Source: an uncultured Lachnospiraceae bacterium
Lineage (GTDB): Bacteria; Bacillota; Clostridia; Lachnospirales; Lachnospiraceae
NCBI GenBank assembly: GCA_946546945.1
Contig: CAMNOU010000007.1
Coordinates: forward strand, 1-64,000
Direction: 5' to 3'
DNA: 64,000 nt
The notes under the pieces are model-generated. The model ran no database searches and was not told the origin of the DNA. It was given only the letters and a program-made list of their open reading frames with translations. This document shows, piece by piece, positions 50,067 through 58,465 of the stretch (position 1 is its first letter; each line of letters opens with the position of its first letter). The position numbers and the translations under genes are program-made.

Positions 50067-51608
50067 CTAGTCTGACGCATATTTGTCCATGATCCGGTAG
50101 AGTTCTTCTATATCCATGGAAGAACGCACAGCGTCTGCCAGAATGTCGTACTGCTGCTGCACATAGACCTCGTGAGGTACGGGTTGAACGTCGGATATGG
50201 AGATTCCTTTTCTTTCTGCCAGATACTCTGCCAGACGCAAAGTGAGTTCTCCGGTATCAAAAAGTCCGTGCAGATAAGTGCCAATGACCAGACCGCCCTC
50301 ACTGTCCGGTTTTCTGAGCCAGCCGTCCGCACGGCCATCCTCCATGCGGCAGAATGTTTCCACACAGTCAGAGGCCTTTTCTCCCGCAGATTCGTCTCTC
50401 ACAGCAGTTGTCTCTCCCATGTGGATCTCATATCCCTCCAGCTTCGCACCGGCAAACAGTTCCGCGGTCACCTCTGCTTTCTTATGGTTCCGTGTCTTTT
50501 CCACCGAAAAAACCGTGCGGACCGGAAGAAGCCCCAGACCATTCAGGCTTTCCAGATCTCCTTCCGTATGCTCCGGATTCTCCAGATATCTGCCCAGCAT
50601 CTGATAGCCGCCGCAGACACCGAGCACGGGAATTCCCTGCGCATGCTGCTTCCGGATGAGCGCTTCCAGTCCGCTCTCCTTTAACCACACCAGATCATCC
50701 ATTGTGTTTTTTGTGCCCGGAAGAATGATCAGATCCGGGGACTTCAGTTCTTCCGTCCGGCGGACATAGCGCACGCCAATGGCCGGATGCGCTTCCAGCG
50801 GGGTGAAATCCGTAAAATTGGAAAGGCGGGGCAGACGGATCACAGCAACATCCAACCGCTTATGATGACTTTTTTTCTCCAGCCGCGGCGCCAGCGAGTC
50901 TTCATCATCCACATCCACGCGCACATACGGGATCACCCCCGTAATGGGAATCCGGCATTTTTCATAAAGCATCTCAATGCCCGGATCAAGAATGCTTTTG
51001 TCCCCGCGGAATTTATTGATAATCAGCCCCTCGATTCGTTCTCTCTCCTCCGGTTCCAGAAGCTCCACGGTTCCGTAGAGCTGCGCGAATACGCCGCCGC
51101 GGTCAATATCTCCCGCCAGAAGGACCGGGGCATTGACCATTTTGGCCATCCCCATATTGACAATATCATCTGCTTTCAGATTGATCTCGGCAGGGCTTCC
51201 TGCTCCTTCGAGCACGATGATGTCATACTCCTCTGCAAGACTGTGATAAGCTTTCAGTATATCCGGAATCAGTTCTTTTTTATAGCGGAAATAATCTACT
51301 GCAGACATATGTCCGCGGATTTCCCCGTTGACGATCACCTGGCTTCCGGTATCACTGGACGGTTTCAGCAGGATCGGATTCATCCGCACATCCGGATCGG
51401 TCATTGCCGCCTCTGCCTGCATGACCTGTGCGCGCCCCATCTCAAGTCCGTCCTTTGTCACGGCACTGTTCAGTGCCATATTCTGGCTCTTAAAAGGCGC
51501 TACACGAAAGCCGTCCTGTCTGAAGATCCGGCAAAGAGCCGCAGCCAGCAGGCTTTTGCCGGCTCCCGACATCGTTCCCTGGATCATGATACATCTGGCT
51601 TTGGACAT
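50067..51608 (-). CDS. cbiP: cobyric acid synthase
   Basis: 513 aa. Glutamine-dependent amidation of four side chains (b, d, e, g). N-terminal dethiobiotin-synthetase-like ATPase (MIQGTMSGAGKSLLAAALCR) and C-terminal class I amidotransferase with nucleophile in VLGVCGGYQMLG and the HGLFD histidine. Start ATG after GAGGAGGAAC; a longer frame would reach far into cobD. Overlaps the cobD 3' end by 25 bases. CbiA, the a,c-diamide synthase, is not in the window. Confidence 0.95.
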   Translation of the reverse strand: MSKARCIMIQGTMSGAGKSLLAAALCRIFRQDGFRVAPFKSQNMALNSAVTKDGLEMGRAQVMQAEAAMTDPDVRMNPILLKPSSDTGSQVIVNGEIRGHMSAVDYFRYKKELIPDILKAYHSLAEEYDIIVLEGAGSPAEINLKADDIVNMGMAKMVNAPVLLAGDIDRGGVFAQLYGTVELLEPEERERIEGLIINKFRGDKSILDPGIEMLYEKCRIPITGVIPYVRVDVDDEDSLAPRLEKKSHHKRLDVAVIRLPRLSNFTDFTPLEAHPAIGVRYVRRTEELKSPDLIILPGTKNTMDDLVWLKESGLEALIRKQHAQGIPVLGVCGGYQMLGRYLENPEHTEGDLESLNGLGLLPVRTVFSVEKTRNHKKAEVTAELFAGAKLEGYEIHMGETTAVRDESAGEKASDCVETFCRMEDGRADGWLRKPDSEGGLVIGTYLHGLFDTGELTLRLAEYLAERKGISISDVQPVPHEVYVQQQYDILADAVRSSMDIEELYRIMDKYASD

Positions 51609-52720
51609 GGCTGTTCCTCCTCTCTCATGTTTCTGCAAATGGCACTCATCACCTGCATCAGTCTTGCATTCTCTTTTTCCGTGCGCACCGCGATCCGGAA
51701 CCACCCCTTTGACAGTCCCCGGAAATTAGCACAGGAACGGATCAGGATCCCCTGTTCTTCCAGAGATCTCTGAAAACTGTCCGCAACTTCCTCCGGTACC
51801 TGAAACAAAAGGAAATTGGCTTCCCCGGGTACAGCACAAAAGCCGAGTTCGTTCAGCTGCCTCAGCAGGCCGGCGCGCTCCTTTTTTATGAATCTTCGCG
51901 TTTCTTCGAGGTATCCCGTCTCTTTCAGCGCTGCTATTCCGGCCTCTTCAGCCGGAACAGACACCGCCCAGGGCTGCCCCGCCATCTGCATGTTTTTCAG
52001 GAAATCTGTATCTGCGCAAAGAGCATAGCCCAGCCGTATGCCTGCCATGGCATAGCTTTTCGTAAACGCCCTCAGTACAAACAAATTCGGATGTGCTGCC
52101 AGCCTGTCTTTCATCGTATAGGCTTCCGGCTCATCCAGGAAATCAATAAAACACTCATCGATGACCAGTCTGGCCGAAACCTGTTCGCATCGGTGAAGGA
52201 TCGTATCCAGCAGATCACGGTCCATCGTCACCCCGGTCGGATTGTTTGGCTGGCAGAGAAAGACCAGATCCGTATCGCGCGTGATCTGAGAAAGGAGATC
52301 TTCCCGGACAGCAAACCCGTCTTCCGCGTGAAGCACAGAAAAATGCACGCTGCCTCCAAAAGACAGCACTGCCTGTTCATATTCGCTGAAAGACGGAGCA
52401 GGAATCAAAGCCTGGATTTTCTGTTTTTTCATCGCCGGTATCAGGCGGTAGATTAGATCCGCAGCTCCATTGGCGCACAGGATCCATTCCTGCGGAATTC
52501 CTTCTTTTTGAGCAATGGCATCCCGGAGTCTTCTGGTTCGCGGATCCGGATAGTGATCAGAGAAGGCGGCCGCTTCGCGGATTGCATTCACGACACCCCC
52601 GGGCATTCCCAACGGATTGATATTAATGGAAAAGTCCAGAGGCATTTTTCCGTAAGCTTTCCGGTACCCGTACCAGTCGCCGCCATGTATCAGCTTTGGT
52701 TCCTCATTTTCTCTGTTCAT
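51584..52720 (-). CDS. cobD: L-threonine-O-3-phosphate decarboxylase
   Basis: 378 aa PLP enzyme of the histidinol-phosphate aminotransferase fold, making (R)-1-amino-2-propanol phosphate for the corrin linker. Marks: IHGGDWYGYRKAYG (the N-terminal HGG motif of CobD), DFSININPLGMP, FLCQPNNPTG, and the PLP lysine in RAFTKSYAMAGIRLGY. It lacks the C-terminal zinc-binding extension of the Salmonella protein. ATG after AAAGGACGG. Confidence 0.92.
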   Translation of the reverse strand: MNRENEEPKLIHGGDWYGYRKAYGKMPLDFSININPLGMPGGVVNAIREAAAFSDHYPDPRTRRLRDAIAQKEGIPQEWILCANGAADLIYRLIPAMKKQKIQALIPAPSFSEYEQAVLSFGGSVHFSVLHAEDGFAVREDLLSQITRDTDLVFLCQPNNPTGVTMDRDLLDTILHRCEQVSARLVIDECFIDFLDEPEAYTMKDRLAAHPNLFVLRAFTKSYAMAGIRLGYALCADTDFLKNMQMAGQPWAVSVPAEEAGIAALKETGYLEETRRFIKKERAGLLRQLNELGFCAVPGEANFLLFQVPEEVADSFQRSLEEQGILIRSCANFRGLSKGWFRIAVRTEKENARLMQVMSAICRNMREEEQPCPKPDVS

Positions 52721-52733
52721 TAAAACCGTCCTT

Positions 52734-53468
52734 TCACATCCGTTTCTCATATCCCCTCGGGGTCACCATGCGCCCGCCGATCTGTCTTGTGTCTGCATTT
52801 CCCACAAATACAGTAGTGAACATGTCGACCGGTTCCTCCCGAAGCTGCTTCAAAGTAAGTACTCTGAAGTCTTCTTCTTCTCTTCCGATATTGCGCACCC
52901 ATCCGCACACCGTATCCGGCGCCTTATGTTCCATCAGAATATCACAGGCACGCTGAAGATAATCACTTCTTTTTTTCGAACGGGGATTATAGATTGCCAG
53001 CGCGAAATCCGCCTCTGCCGCACAGCGAAGTCTCTTTTCGATGACTTCCCACGGTGTGAGCAGATCGGACAGAGAGATCACACAGAAATCATGCGAAAGC
53101 GGAGCTCCGAGCACTGCTCCCCCAGACAGGGCAGCGGTCACTCCCGCGATCACTTCCACTTCCGTTCCCGGATATTCTTCCTGCAGCTGAAGGAGAAGGC
53201 CTGCCATGCCGTATACACCGGCATCGCCGCTGCATACCATCGCAACCGTCCTGCCTTCCATGGCTGTCTGAAGAGCCTGCCGGCAGCGGTCGATTTCCCG
53301 CTTCATCGGTGTCGAAAACATCTCTTTGTCCGGAAAAAGAGGGCGCACCAGATCCAGGTAAACGGTATATCCGCAGATCACATCTGCTTTTTTCAGTGCG
53401 GCCAGCGCTTCTGCTGTCATGCACTCTGTCTCTCCCGGACCGATTCCCACTGCATATACAATTGCCAT
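52734..53468 (-). CDS. cbiH: cobalt-precorrin-3 C17-methyltransferase
   Basis: 244 aa SAM-dependent methyltransferase of the tetrapyrrole class, adding the C17 methyl and driving ring contraction. Motifs: VYAVGIGPGETECMTAEALAAL, MVCSGDAGVYGMAGLLLQL, VIAGVTAALSGGAVLGAPLSHDFCVISLSDLLTPW, LAIYNPRSKKR. The single-domain form, without an Fe-S extension. Starts 15 bases after cbiF. Confidence 0.94.
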   Translation of the reverse strand: MAIVYAVGIGPGETECMTAEALAALKKADVICGYTVYLDLVRPLFPDKEMFSTPMKREIDRCRQALQTAMEGRTVAMVCSGDAGVYGMAGLLLQLQEEYPGTEVEVIAGVTAALSGGAVLGAPLSHDFCVISLSDLLTPWEVIEKRLRCAAEADFALAIYNPRSKKRSDYLQRACDILMEHKAPDTVCGWVRNIGREEEDFRVLTLKQLREEPVDMFTTVFVGNADTRQIGGRMVTPRGYEKRM

Positions 53469-53483
53469 AATAATCCCTTTCCG

Positions 53484-54239
53484 CTATTTCTTCGCCTTCC
53501 GGAATTCCGTGGTGAAATGAGGATGATACAGAAGACTCCTGTCATATTCACTTCCCAGAATATCGCCCACAACGATCAAAGCTGTTTTATAAATATTTTC
53601 TCTTTTCGCCGTCTCTGCCAGAGTCCCCACCGTACATGCGAACACCTTTTCCTCCGGCCAGGTCGCCTTATAGACGATTGCGGCCGGTGTATCTTCTGTA
53701 TAGGCTCCCATCAGCAGTTCCTTCTGCAGTTCTTCGAGCAGACTGCTGGAAAGGAACAGAACCATGGTGGACCCGTGTTTTGCGAATTCACGCACCATTT
53801 CCCGTTCCGGCACCGGCGTTTTCCCGGGCATCCGTGTAATGATTACGCTCTGGCTGACTCCGGGCAGTGTATACTCCGCCTGCAGGGCGCTTGCCGCGCC
53901 GCAGAAACTGGATACCCCGGGCGTATCATCATAGGGAATCCCAAGCTCATCCAGCAGATCCATCTGTTCACGGACTGCTCCGTACAGGCACTTATCTCCC
54001 GTATGCAGCCGTACCGTATCCTTTTTCTCCTGATGTGCCTGTTTCATCACTTCGATCACTTCTTCCAGTGTCATCTTTGCACTGTCATAGACCACACTGT
54101 TTTCATTTCTGTATTGCAGGACATCCGGATTGACCAGGCTGCCTGCATAGATGATCACATCTGCTTCTTTCAGAAGCTTTGCGCCTCTCACCGTGATCAG
54201 ATCCGCTCCTCCGGGGCCAGCTCCCACAAAATGTACCAT
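53484..54239 (-). CDS. cbiF: cobalt-precorrin-4 C11-methyltransferase
   Basis: 251 aa. Blocks VHFVGAGPGGADLITVRGAKLL, VRLHTGDKCLYGAVREQMDLLDELGIPYDDTPGVSSF, QSVIITRMPGKTPVPE and FLSSSLLEELQKEL are characteristic of CbiF/CobM. Follows the NEAT-like gene by 12 bases. In the window with cbiL and cbiH; cbiE/cbiT that would follow in the pathway are absent. Confidence 0.95.
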   Translation of the reverse strand: MVHFVGAGPGGADLITVRGAKLLKEADVIIYAGSLVNPDVLQYRNENSVVYDSAKMTLEEVIEVMKQAHQEKKDTVRLHTGDKCLYGAVREQMDLLDELGIPYDDTPGVSSFCGAASALQAEYTLPGVSQSVIITRMPGKTPVPEREMVREFAKHGSTMVLFLSSSLLEELQKELLMGAYTEDTPAAIVYKATWPEEKVFACTVGTLAETAKRENIYKTALIVVGDILGSEYDRSLLYHPHFTTEFRKAKK

Positions 54240-54251
54240 TTCTATTCTCCT

Positions 54252-55334
54252 TTATTTTCTCTTTTTCTTGACAAACCAATTCAGAATGCCTCCGGCGGCT
54301 ATGATGATCAGCGCTATGATCAGTACCTTCTTTGCCGCCTCCTGCGGAATCTGTCCCTTTGTCCCGACCGACTCCTCGTAAAACGTCAGCGTATACGCGA
54401 TTTCGACAGGATCACCCATGGCTGTCGTATCCGCAATGACCGGCATGGGCGCGTCAAAAACGGTAATCGGAATCTCAAAGGTGGAATTGCCTCCATCGGC
54501 TGCCAGATTATCGTACCGCACATCGTTTACAATCATATAATCATAGTATACACTGCTCCAGAGAAGTCTGGCATACGCTTTGCCATCCCGGACAATCAGA
54601 TGGGTCGGTGAACTGACGCTTGCCCGCCCGCTTCCTCCGGTCATATTCACTTCAATGGAATATTCCCCGTCTTCCATTGCGATGTCAGCCGGTTCTGCCG
54701 CTTCTGCAGCTTTGGCGGGTTCAGCGGAGGTTGTCTCCCGGTTCTCTTCTTCCGGATCTCCACCTTGATAGGCAAGCACTGCCTCTTCAATCAGTTCATA
54801 ATCCGGAAGATCGATCTTCAGTGCTTCTTCCGGCAGCGTAGACGCGTCAAAGACCAGCGTCCGGTCATACCAGATCTTCCTCTTCCTGCTGTAGGCTGCG
54901 CATTCGGTTTCCTGATCCAGCGCTCCGACCGGAATGGTAAAAATGCTCTGGCCGCCTTCTTCCTCGTAACCGATCCAGTCCTTCTGATCCGCTTCGGCGG
55001 CCTCTTTTTTGGTCCCGGGATAGACCCAGGCATAACTGAGACTTCCGATTGTGATCTTCGCTGCCATTTTCCCTTTATTCACATACAGATCTGCATGTAC
55101 GATCTTAAAGAAGGGGGAAGAAGAATCCACCCCGATCTCATAGACACCGTCCCTGATATCCCGTCCGTAGACCGGTATCATCCCATATTTTCCGACCTTA
55201 TTCTGCCGGATATCACTCTGAATCTCTGAAAGCGTTTTCTGATTTGTTTCGCCTGCCTGCGCAGGATCTGCCGTGAGCACCGGCAGGCATAAAAGCAGGC
55301 ACAGCAAGAGTACCAGCCATTTTTGTTTTCTCAT
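54252..55334 (-). CDS. NEAT-like two-domain surface protein in the cobalamin operon
   Basis: 360 aa. Signal peptide about 1-27, domain 1 about 60-170 (IRDGVYEIGVDS, NKGKMAAKITIGSLSYAWVYPG, RKIWYDRTLVF), an Ala/Glu linker at about 205-228, domain 2 about 229-325 (EDGEYSIEVNMTGGSGRASV, YARLLWSSVYYDYMIVND, STFEIPITVFDAPMPVIADT, PVEIAYTLTF), a membrane helix at 335-353 and tail KKKRK. Same architecture as 24148-25101. The start overlaps the cytosolic cbiK stop (ATGA). Surface capture of a tetrapyrrole or metal for corrin synthesis is suggested by position in both clusters. Confidence 0.75.
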   Translation of the reverse strand: MRKQKWLVLLLCLLLCLPVLTADPAQAGETNQKTLSEIQSDIRQNKVGKYGMIPVYGRDIRDGVYEIGVDSSSPFFKIVHADLYVNKGKMAAKITIGSLSYAWVYPGTKKEAAEADQKDWIGYEEEGGQSIFTIPVGALDQETECAAYSRKRKIWYDRTLVFDASTLPEEALKIDLPDYELIEEAVLAYQGGDPEEENRETTSAEPAKAAEAAEPADIAMEDGEYSIEVNMTGGSGRASVSSPTHLIVRDGKAYARLLWSSVYYDYMIVNDVRYDNLAADGGNSTFEIPITVFDAPMPVIADTTAMGDPVEIAYTLTFYEESVGTKGQIPQEAAKKVLIIALIIIAAGGILNWFVKKKRK

Positions 55335-56122
55335 TCCATTTCCTTTGCTAATTGCGCATGTCTGACATAAAGCGACCGGATCTGTCTGTATTCCCCGAGC
55401 CCCTTCAGGATACATTCTGTTGGGAATCCCTTTTGTTCAATCTGCGATTTCCATGAATCGCCGTCTTTTCCAGCCATATCATTTAATGCATGGTCTCCGG
55501 CAACCATCATCAGCGGAGCCAGCACCACTTTTCGGGGACTCCTTCTTAGAATTTCTTCAAGGACAGGTTCAAATCCCGGAGTAAATTCAACCGTACCGAC
55601 GCAGAAATGCGCATATCCGTCCGCCTTCAGGCAGGTATTCAGCTGTTCATATACCTGAAGCGGATCTGTTTCGCTGCCATGTCCCATAAAGGCCAGCAGT
55701 TCCCCCGGGTCCGTCCCATGAAAGATCTCTTCCAGGACCCCGGCCAGTTCCTCGATATCCGCCCGGCACGCAAGGAGCGGTCTGCTGATGGCAATCTGCG
55801 AAAAATCACCGCAAAAGGGCAGGATACTCTCCCGTATCTTCTGATATTCGCCGCCCTCTGTCAGAACCGTCGGAACGACCAGTACGTCCTGTACGCCGTC
55901 CGACTTGATCCGAAGAAGCGCATCTTTCGGTGAATCGATCAGAAGTCCATCCCGTTCGCGCACTTTTCTGCGGATGAATCCGCTGGTCCAGGCTCTGTAA
56001 AAAAAGCGGTCCGGAAATGCTTCCGCCAGTTCCTGCTCCATTGCTTCTATCGTTTTTTTCCTTGTTTCCTCATAGGAGGTGCCAAAGCTGATTACCAGAA
56101 TGGCTTTTTTTGGTGTACCCAT
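55331..56122 (-). CDS. cbiK: cytosolic CbiK-type sirohydrochlorin cobaltochelatase, first metal His replaced
   Basis: 263 aa, no signal peptide. The CbiK fold is clear (AILVISFGTSYEETR; LAFMGHGSETDP; LAPLMMVAGDHALNDMAGKDGDSW), and the second metal His is present (His211). The first, which the exported paralogue has as His213 in PTHLMHGAEY, is Val86 here in PTVLTEGGEY. This could be a subfamily with a different ligand (a Glu lies three and six residues on) or an impaired chelatase. It lies 11 bases after the ABC-2 permease gene in the main corrin operon. Confidence 0.85.
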   Translation of the reverse strand: MGTPKKAILVISFGTSYEETRKKTIEAMEQELAEAFPDRFFYRAWTSGFIRRKVRERDGLLIDSPKDALLRIKSDGVQDVLVVPTVLTEGGEYQKIRESILPFCGDFSQIAISRPLLACRADIEELAGVLEEIFHGTDPGELLAFMGHGSETDPLQVYEQLNTCLKADGYAHFCVGTVEFTPGFEPVLEEILRRSPRKVVLAPLMMVAGDHALNDMAGKDGDSWKSQIEQKGFPTECILKGLGEYRQIRSLYVRHAQLAKEME

Positions 56123-56132
56123 ATCATTCCCT

Positions 56133-56864
56133 CTACAGATTCTTTTTGCGATATATAAACAGTACCGATATCAGGCCGAAAACGGCCAGATAAAGCAGTA
56201 AAATGAAATATCCCGCCGCGCCGGCGCTCTCCCCGTTCGCAATGCTTCGCACCATGCTGCTGGTCTGGGAAAGCGGCAGAACGGATATCACCTGCCGGAA
56301 TCCTCCGGGCATCTGGTCGGTGGAAAAAAATGTATTGCACAAAAACGACATCGGCATGATGATGTAAGAAGTAAACTTCGGCGCGTCCGTATAGCTTTTT
56401 GCCAGGAAGGACAGAACCAGAGCGATCGTTGAAAAAACGGTTCCGTTCAGAAAAAGAATCAGAATCGAAAATCCGTTGAAAACCAGGTCGGTGCGGATCG
56501 GCAGCGTCAGAAGCAGAATGATCCCCCCGGCATACATTCCGCGAAGGCTGCCTCCGATGATTTGTCCTACGATAAACTGCCAGAGCGGCGTCGGTGATAC
56601 CATGACCTGATCCAATGCCTTTTCATACAGCCTCTGCACACTCATATTCTGGGCAATGGCACTGAAGCTTCCGGTCATCGTTGCCATGGATACCACGCCG
56701 GGAATCAGGAAATGCAGATACGGCTCCCCATGTGAAGTTGTCTGGATTCCCATTCCGAAGATGATCAGATACATCAGAGGCGCAATCATCGCCGCTACCG
56801 TAATCTTGTAAAAATCACGCCGGAATTCGACCCATTTTTCCCATAATACTGTTATAATTCCCAT
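56133..56864 (-). CDS. ABC-2 type transporter permease
   Basis: 243 aa with six membrane helices, the ABC-2 (DrrB/NodJ-like) exporter fold: FRRDFYKITVAAMIAPLMYLIIFGMG, QRLYEKALDQVMVSPTPLWQF, MSFLCNTFFSTDQMPGGFRQVISVLPLSQ. Encoded between its ATPase and cbiK inside the cobalamin operon. Exporter family membership suggests efflux, but the cargo is unknown; cobalt, a corrin intermediate or a lipid are possible. No relation to the CbiMNQO cobalt importers. Confidence 0.88.
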   Translation of the reverse strand: MGIITVLWEKWVEFRRDFYKITVAAMIAPLMYLIIFGMGIQTTSHGEPYLHFLIPGVVSMATMTGSFSAIAQNMSVQRLYEKALDQVMVSPTPLWQFIVGQIIGGSLRGMYAGGIILLLTLPIRTDLVFNGFSILILFLNGTVFSTIALVLSFLAKSYTDAPKFTSYIIMPMSFLCNTFFSTDQMPGGFRQVISVLPLSQTSSMVRSIANGESAGAAGYFILLLYLAVFGLISVLFIYRKKNL

Positions 56865-56873
56865 ACGTTTCCT

Positions 56874-57707
56874 TTATAATTTCCTGCCGGCGCATTCCAC
56901 AAAAACATCCTCCAGGGTCGACGCCCGCAGCGATGCCTGATTGCCCGCGCCGGAAAGATACCGGATCGCCTCCTGCCGGTCATGAAAATAGGTGCTGACG
57001 AGTTCCCCGTCCGCCGTCTCATCCACGGCAAAGGCTCCGAGCTGTGTAATCAGATTCTGCGGCGTGTCGAGCTTCTGAAGCGCTCCGCGGTTGATCAGTG
57101 CCACACGGTCACAGAGGGTCTGTGCTTCTTCAATGTAGTGTGTCGTCAGTATAATGGTCATATTCCGCCCATTTACTTTTCTTAACAGATTCCACATCTG
57201 CCGGCGGGAAAGCGCATCCATTCCTGCTGTCGGCTCGTCCAGCAGCAGAATCTCCGGTTCCACCATCAATGCGCGGCAGATCATCAGCTTGCGCTTCATT
57301 CCTCCCGAAAGATGCCGTACGGTACGTTTGCGGTATTCCAGAAGTCCGGCAAAATCCAGAAGTTCCTCTGTTTTCTGCCGGATGACCTTCTTCGGCAGGA
57401 AATAAAGCCTTCCCTGATATTCCATCACTTCTTCCATGTTCATATCCTGCCGCATGGAATATTCCTGTGTAATCACCGAAAGTTTTCTTTTCTCAGCCGC
57501 GGCTTTGCGGTCGAGCTTCCTTCCGTCAATCAGGATCTCGCCCTCTGTCGGCAGAAGCACCGTCGACATCATGCTGATGGTCGTCGTCTTTCCCGCGCCG
57601 TTTGGTCCGAGCAGGCCAAAGAACTCACCGGTCTGTATCGTGAGATCCAGATGATCGACTGCGGTAAAATCCTCAAAGCGCTTGGTTAATCCTTTTAGTT
57701 CTATCAT
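56874..57707 (-). CDS. ABC-2 type transporter ATPase
   Basis: 277 aa. Walker A GPNGAGKTT, Q-loop VITQEY, signature LSGGMKRKL, Walker B ILLLDEPTAGMD and TTHYIEEA switch are those of the CcmA/DrrA class. The C-terminal 60 residues form the usual extra domain. Starts 13 bases after cbiL and is 9 bases before the permease, so it is a unit inside the corrin operon. Confidence 0.93.
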   Translation of the reverse strand: MIELKGLTKRFEDFTAVDHLDLTIQTGEFFGLLGPNGAGKTTTISMMSTVLLPTEGEILIDGRKLDRKAAAEKRKLSVITQEYSMRQDMNMEEVMEYQGRLYFLPKKVIRQKTEELLDFAGLLEYRKRTVRHLSGGMKRKLMICRALMVEPEILLLDEPTAGMDALSRRQMWNLLRKVNGRNMTIILTTHYIEEAQTLCDRVALINRGALQKLDTPQNLITQLGAFAVDETADGELVSTYFHDRQEAIRYLSGAGNQASLRASTLEDVFVECAGRKL

Positions 57708-57720
57708 AACGCTGTACCGG

Positions 57721-58419
57721 CTATTTGTTTATCTCTTTCGCAATGATCAGCGAAAAATAGCCCGCATCATCCGGGATCTCCTCTGCGCTGCGGTATACTT
57801 TTTCTGTATCCATGGAGCAGTTCTCTACGGCTCCCACGCTGCGTTGGCTTTTTACCAGAAGATCCTTGATTTCCTTCATATGACTTGCCGACTTCATCAG
57901 CACATAGTTCCCGGGCAGATTCAGCTGATCTTCTGTCTTGTGCACCGCCGGAATGACATGAAGCGGTTCATCCCATTCTGCCAGAGGCAGATTAAGCCGG
58001 GCGGCTGCGGCGCAAAAGGAAGGAATACCGCTGACCAGCTCAACGGGATATCCTTCTGCTTCCAGATAATGCTGCAGGTAACTGAACGTGCAATATACAG
58101 TGGGATCTCCCAGTGTAATATAAACAACATTTTTTCCCTGATCCAGATAAGACTGAATCAGTTTTGCGCCTTTTTTGTGCTCCAGATCAATCAGTTCCCG
58201 GTCTTTTACCATCGGCATATAGACCGGCACCAGTTCCTTATCTTTCAGCTCCGGCACATTCTGTACGGCAATCTGATAGGCGACCGATTCCTCCGGAACC
58301 TTCCCGGGAACCGCAATGACCTCGTTCTCGCGGATCAGCCGGATCGCTTTTAATGTCATGAGTTCCGGATCTCCGGGGCCCACGCCTACACCGTAGGCAA
58401 TTCCTCTTTTCTTTTCCAT
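57721..58419 (-). CDS. cbiL: cobalt-precorrin-2 C20-methyltransferase
   Basis: 232 aa SAM-dependent methyltransferase. Blocks GIAYGVGVGPGDPELMTLKAIRLI, VVYITLGDPTVYCTFSYLQHYLEAEGYPVELVSGIPSFCAAAARLNLPLAE and YVLMKSA are diagnostic for CbiL/CobI. Acts on the product of CbiK. Follows cobA-hemD by 46 bases; good binding site AAAGGAG before the ATG. Confidence 0.95.
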   Translation of the reverse strand: MEKKRGIAYGVGVGPGDPELMTLKAIRLIRENEVIAVPGKVPEESVAYQIAVQNVPELKDKELVPVYMPMVKDRELIDLEHKKGAKLIQSYLDQGKNVVYITLGDPTVYCTFSYLQHYLEAEGYPVELVSGIPSFCAAAARLNLPLAEWDEPLHVIPAVHKTEDQLNLPGNYVLMKSASHMKEIKDLLVKSQRSVGAVENCSMDTEKVYRSAEEIPDDAGYFSLIIAKEINK

Positions 58420-58465
58420 CTGTCTTTTCTCCTTTATTGATTCAGGAACTACAATGTTCTTTTAC

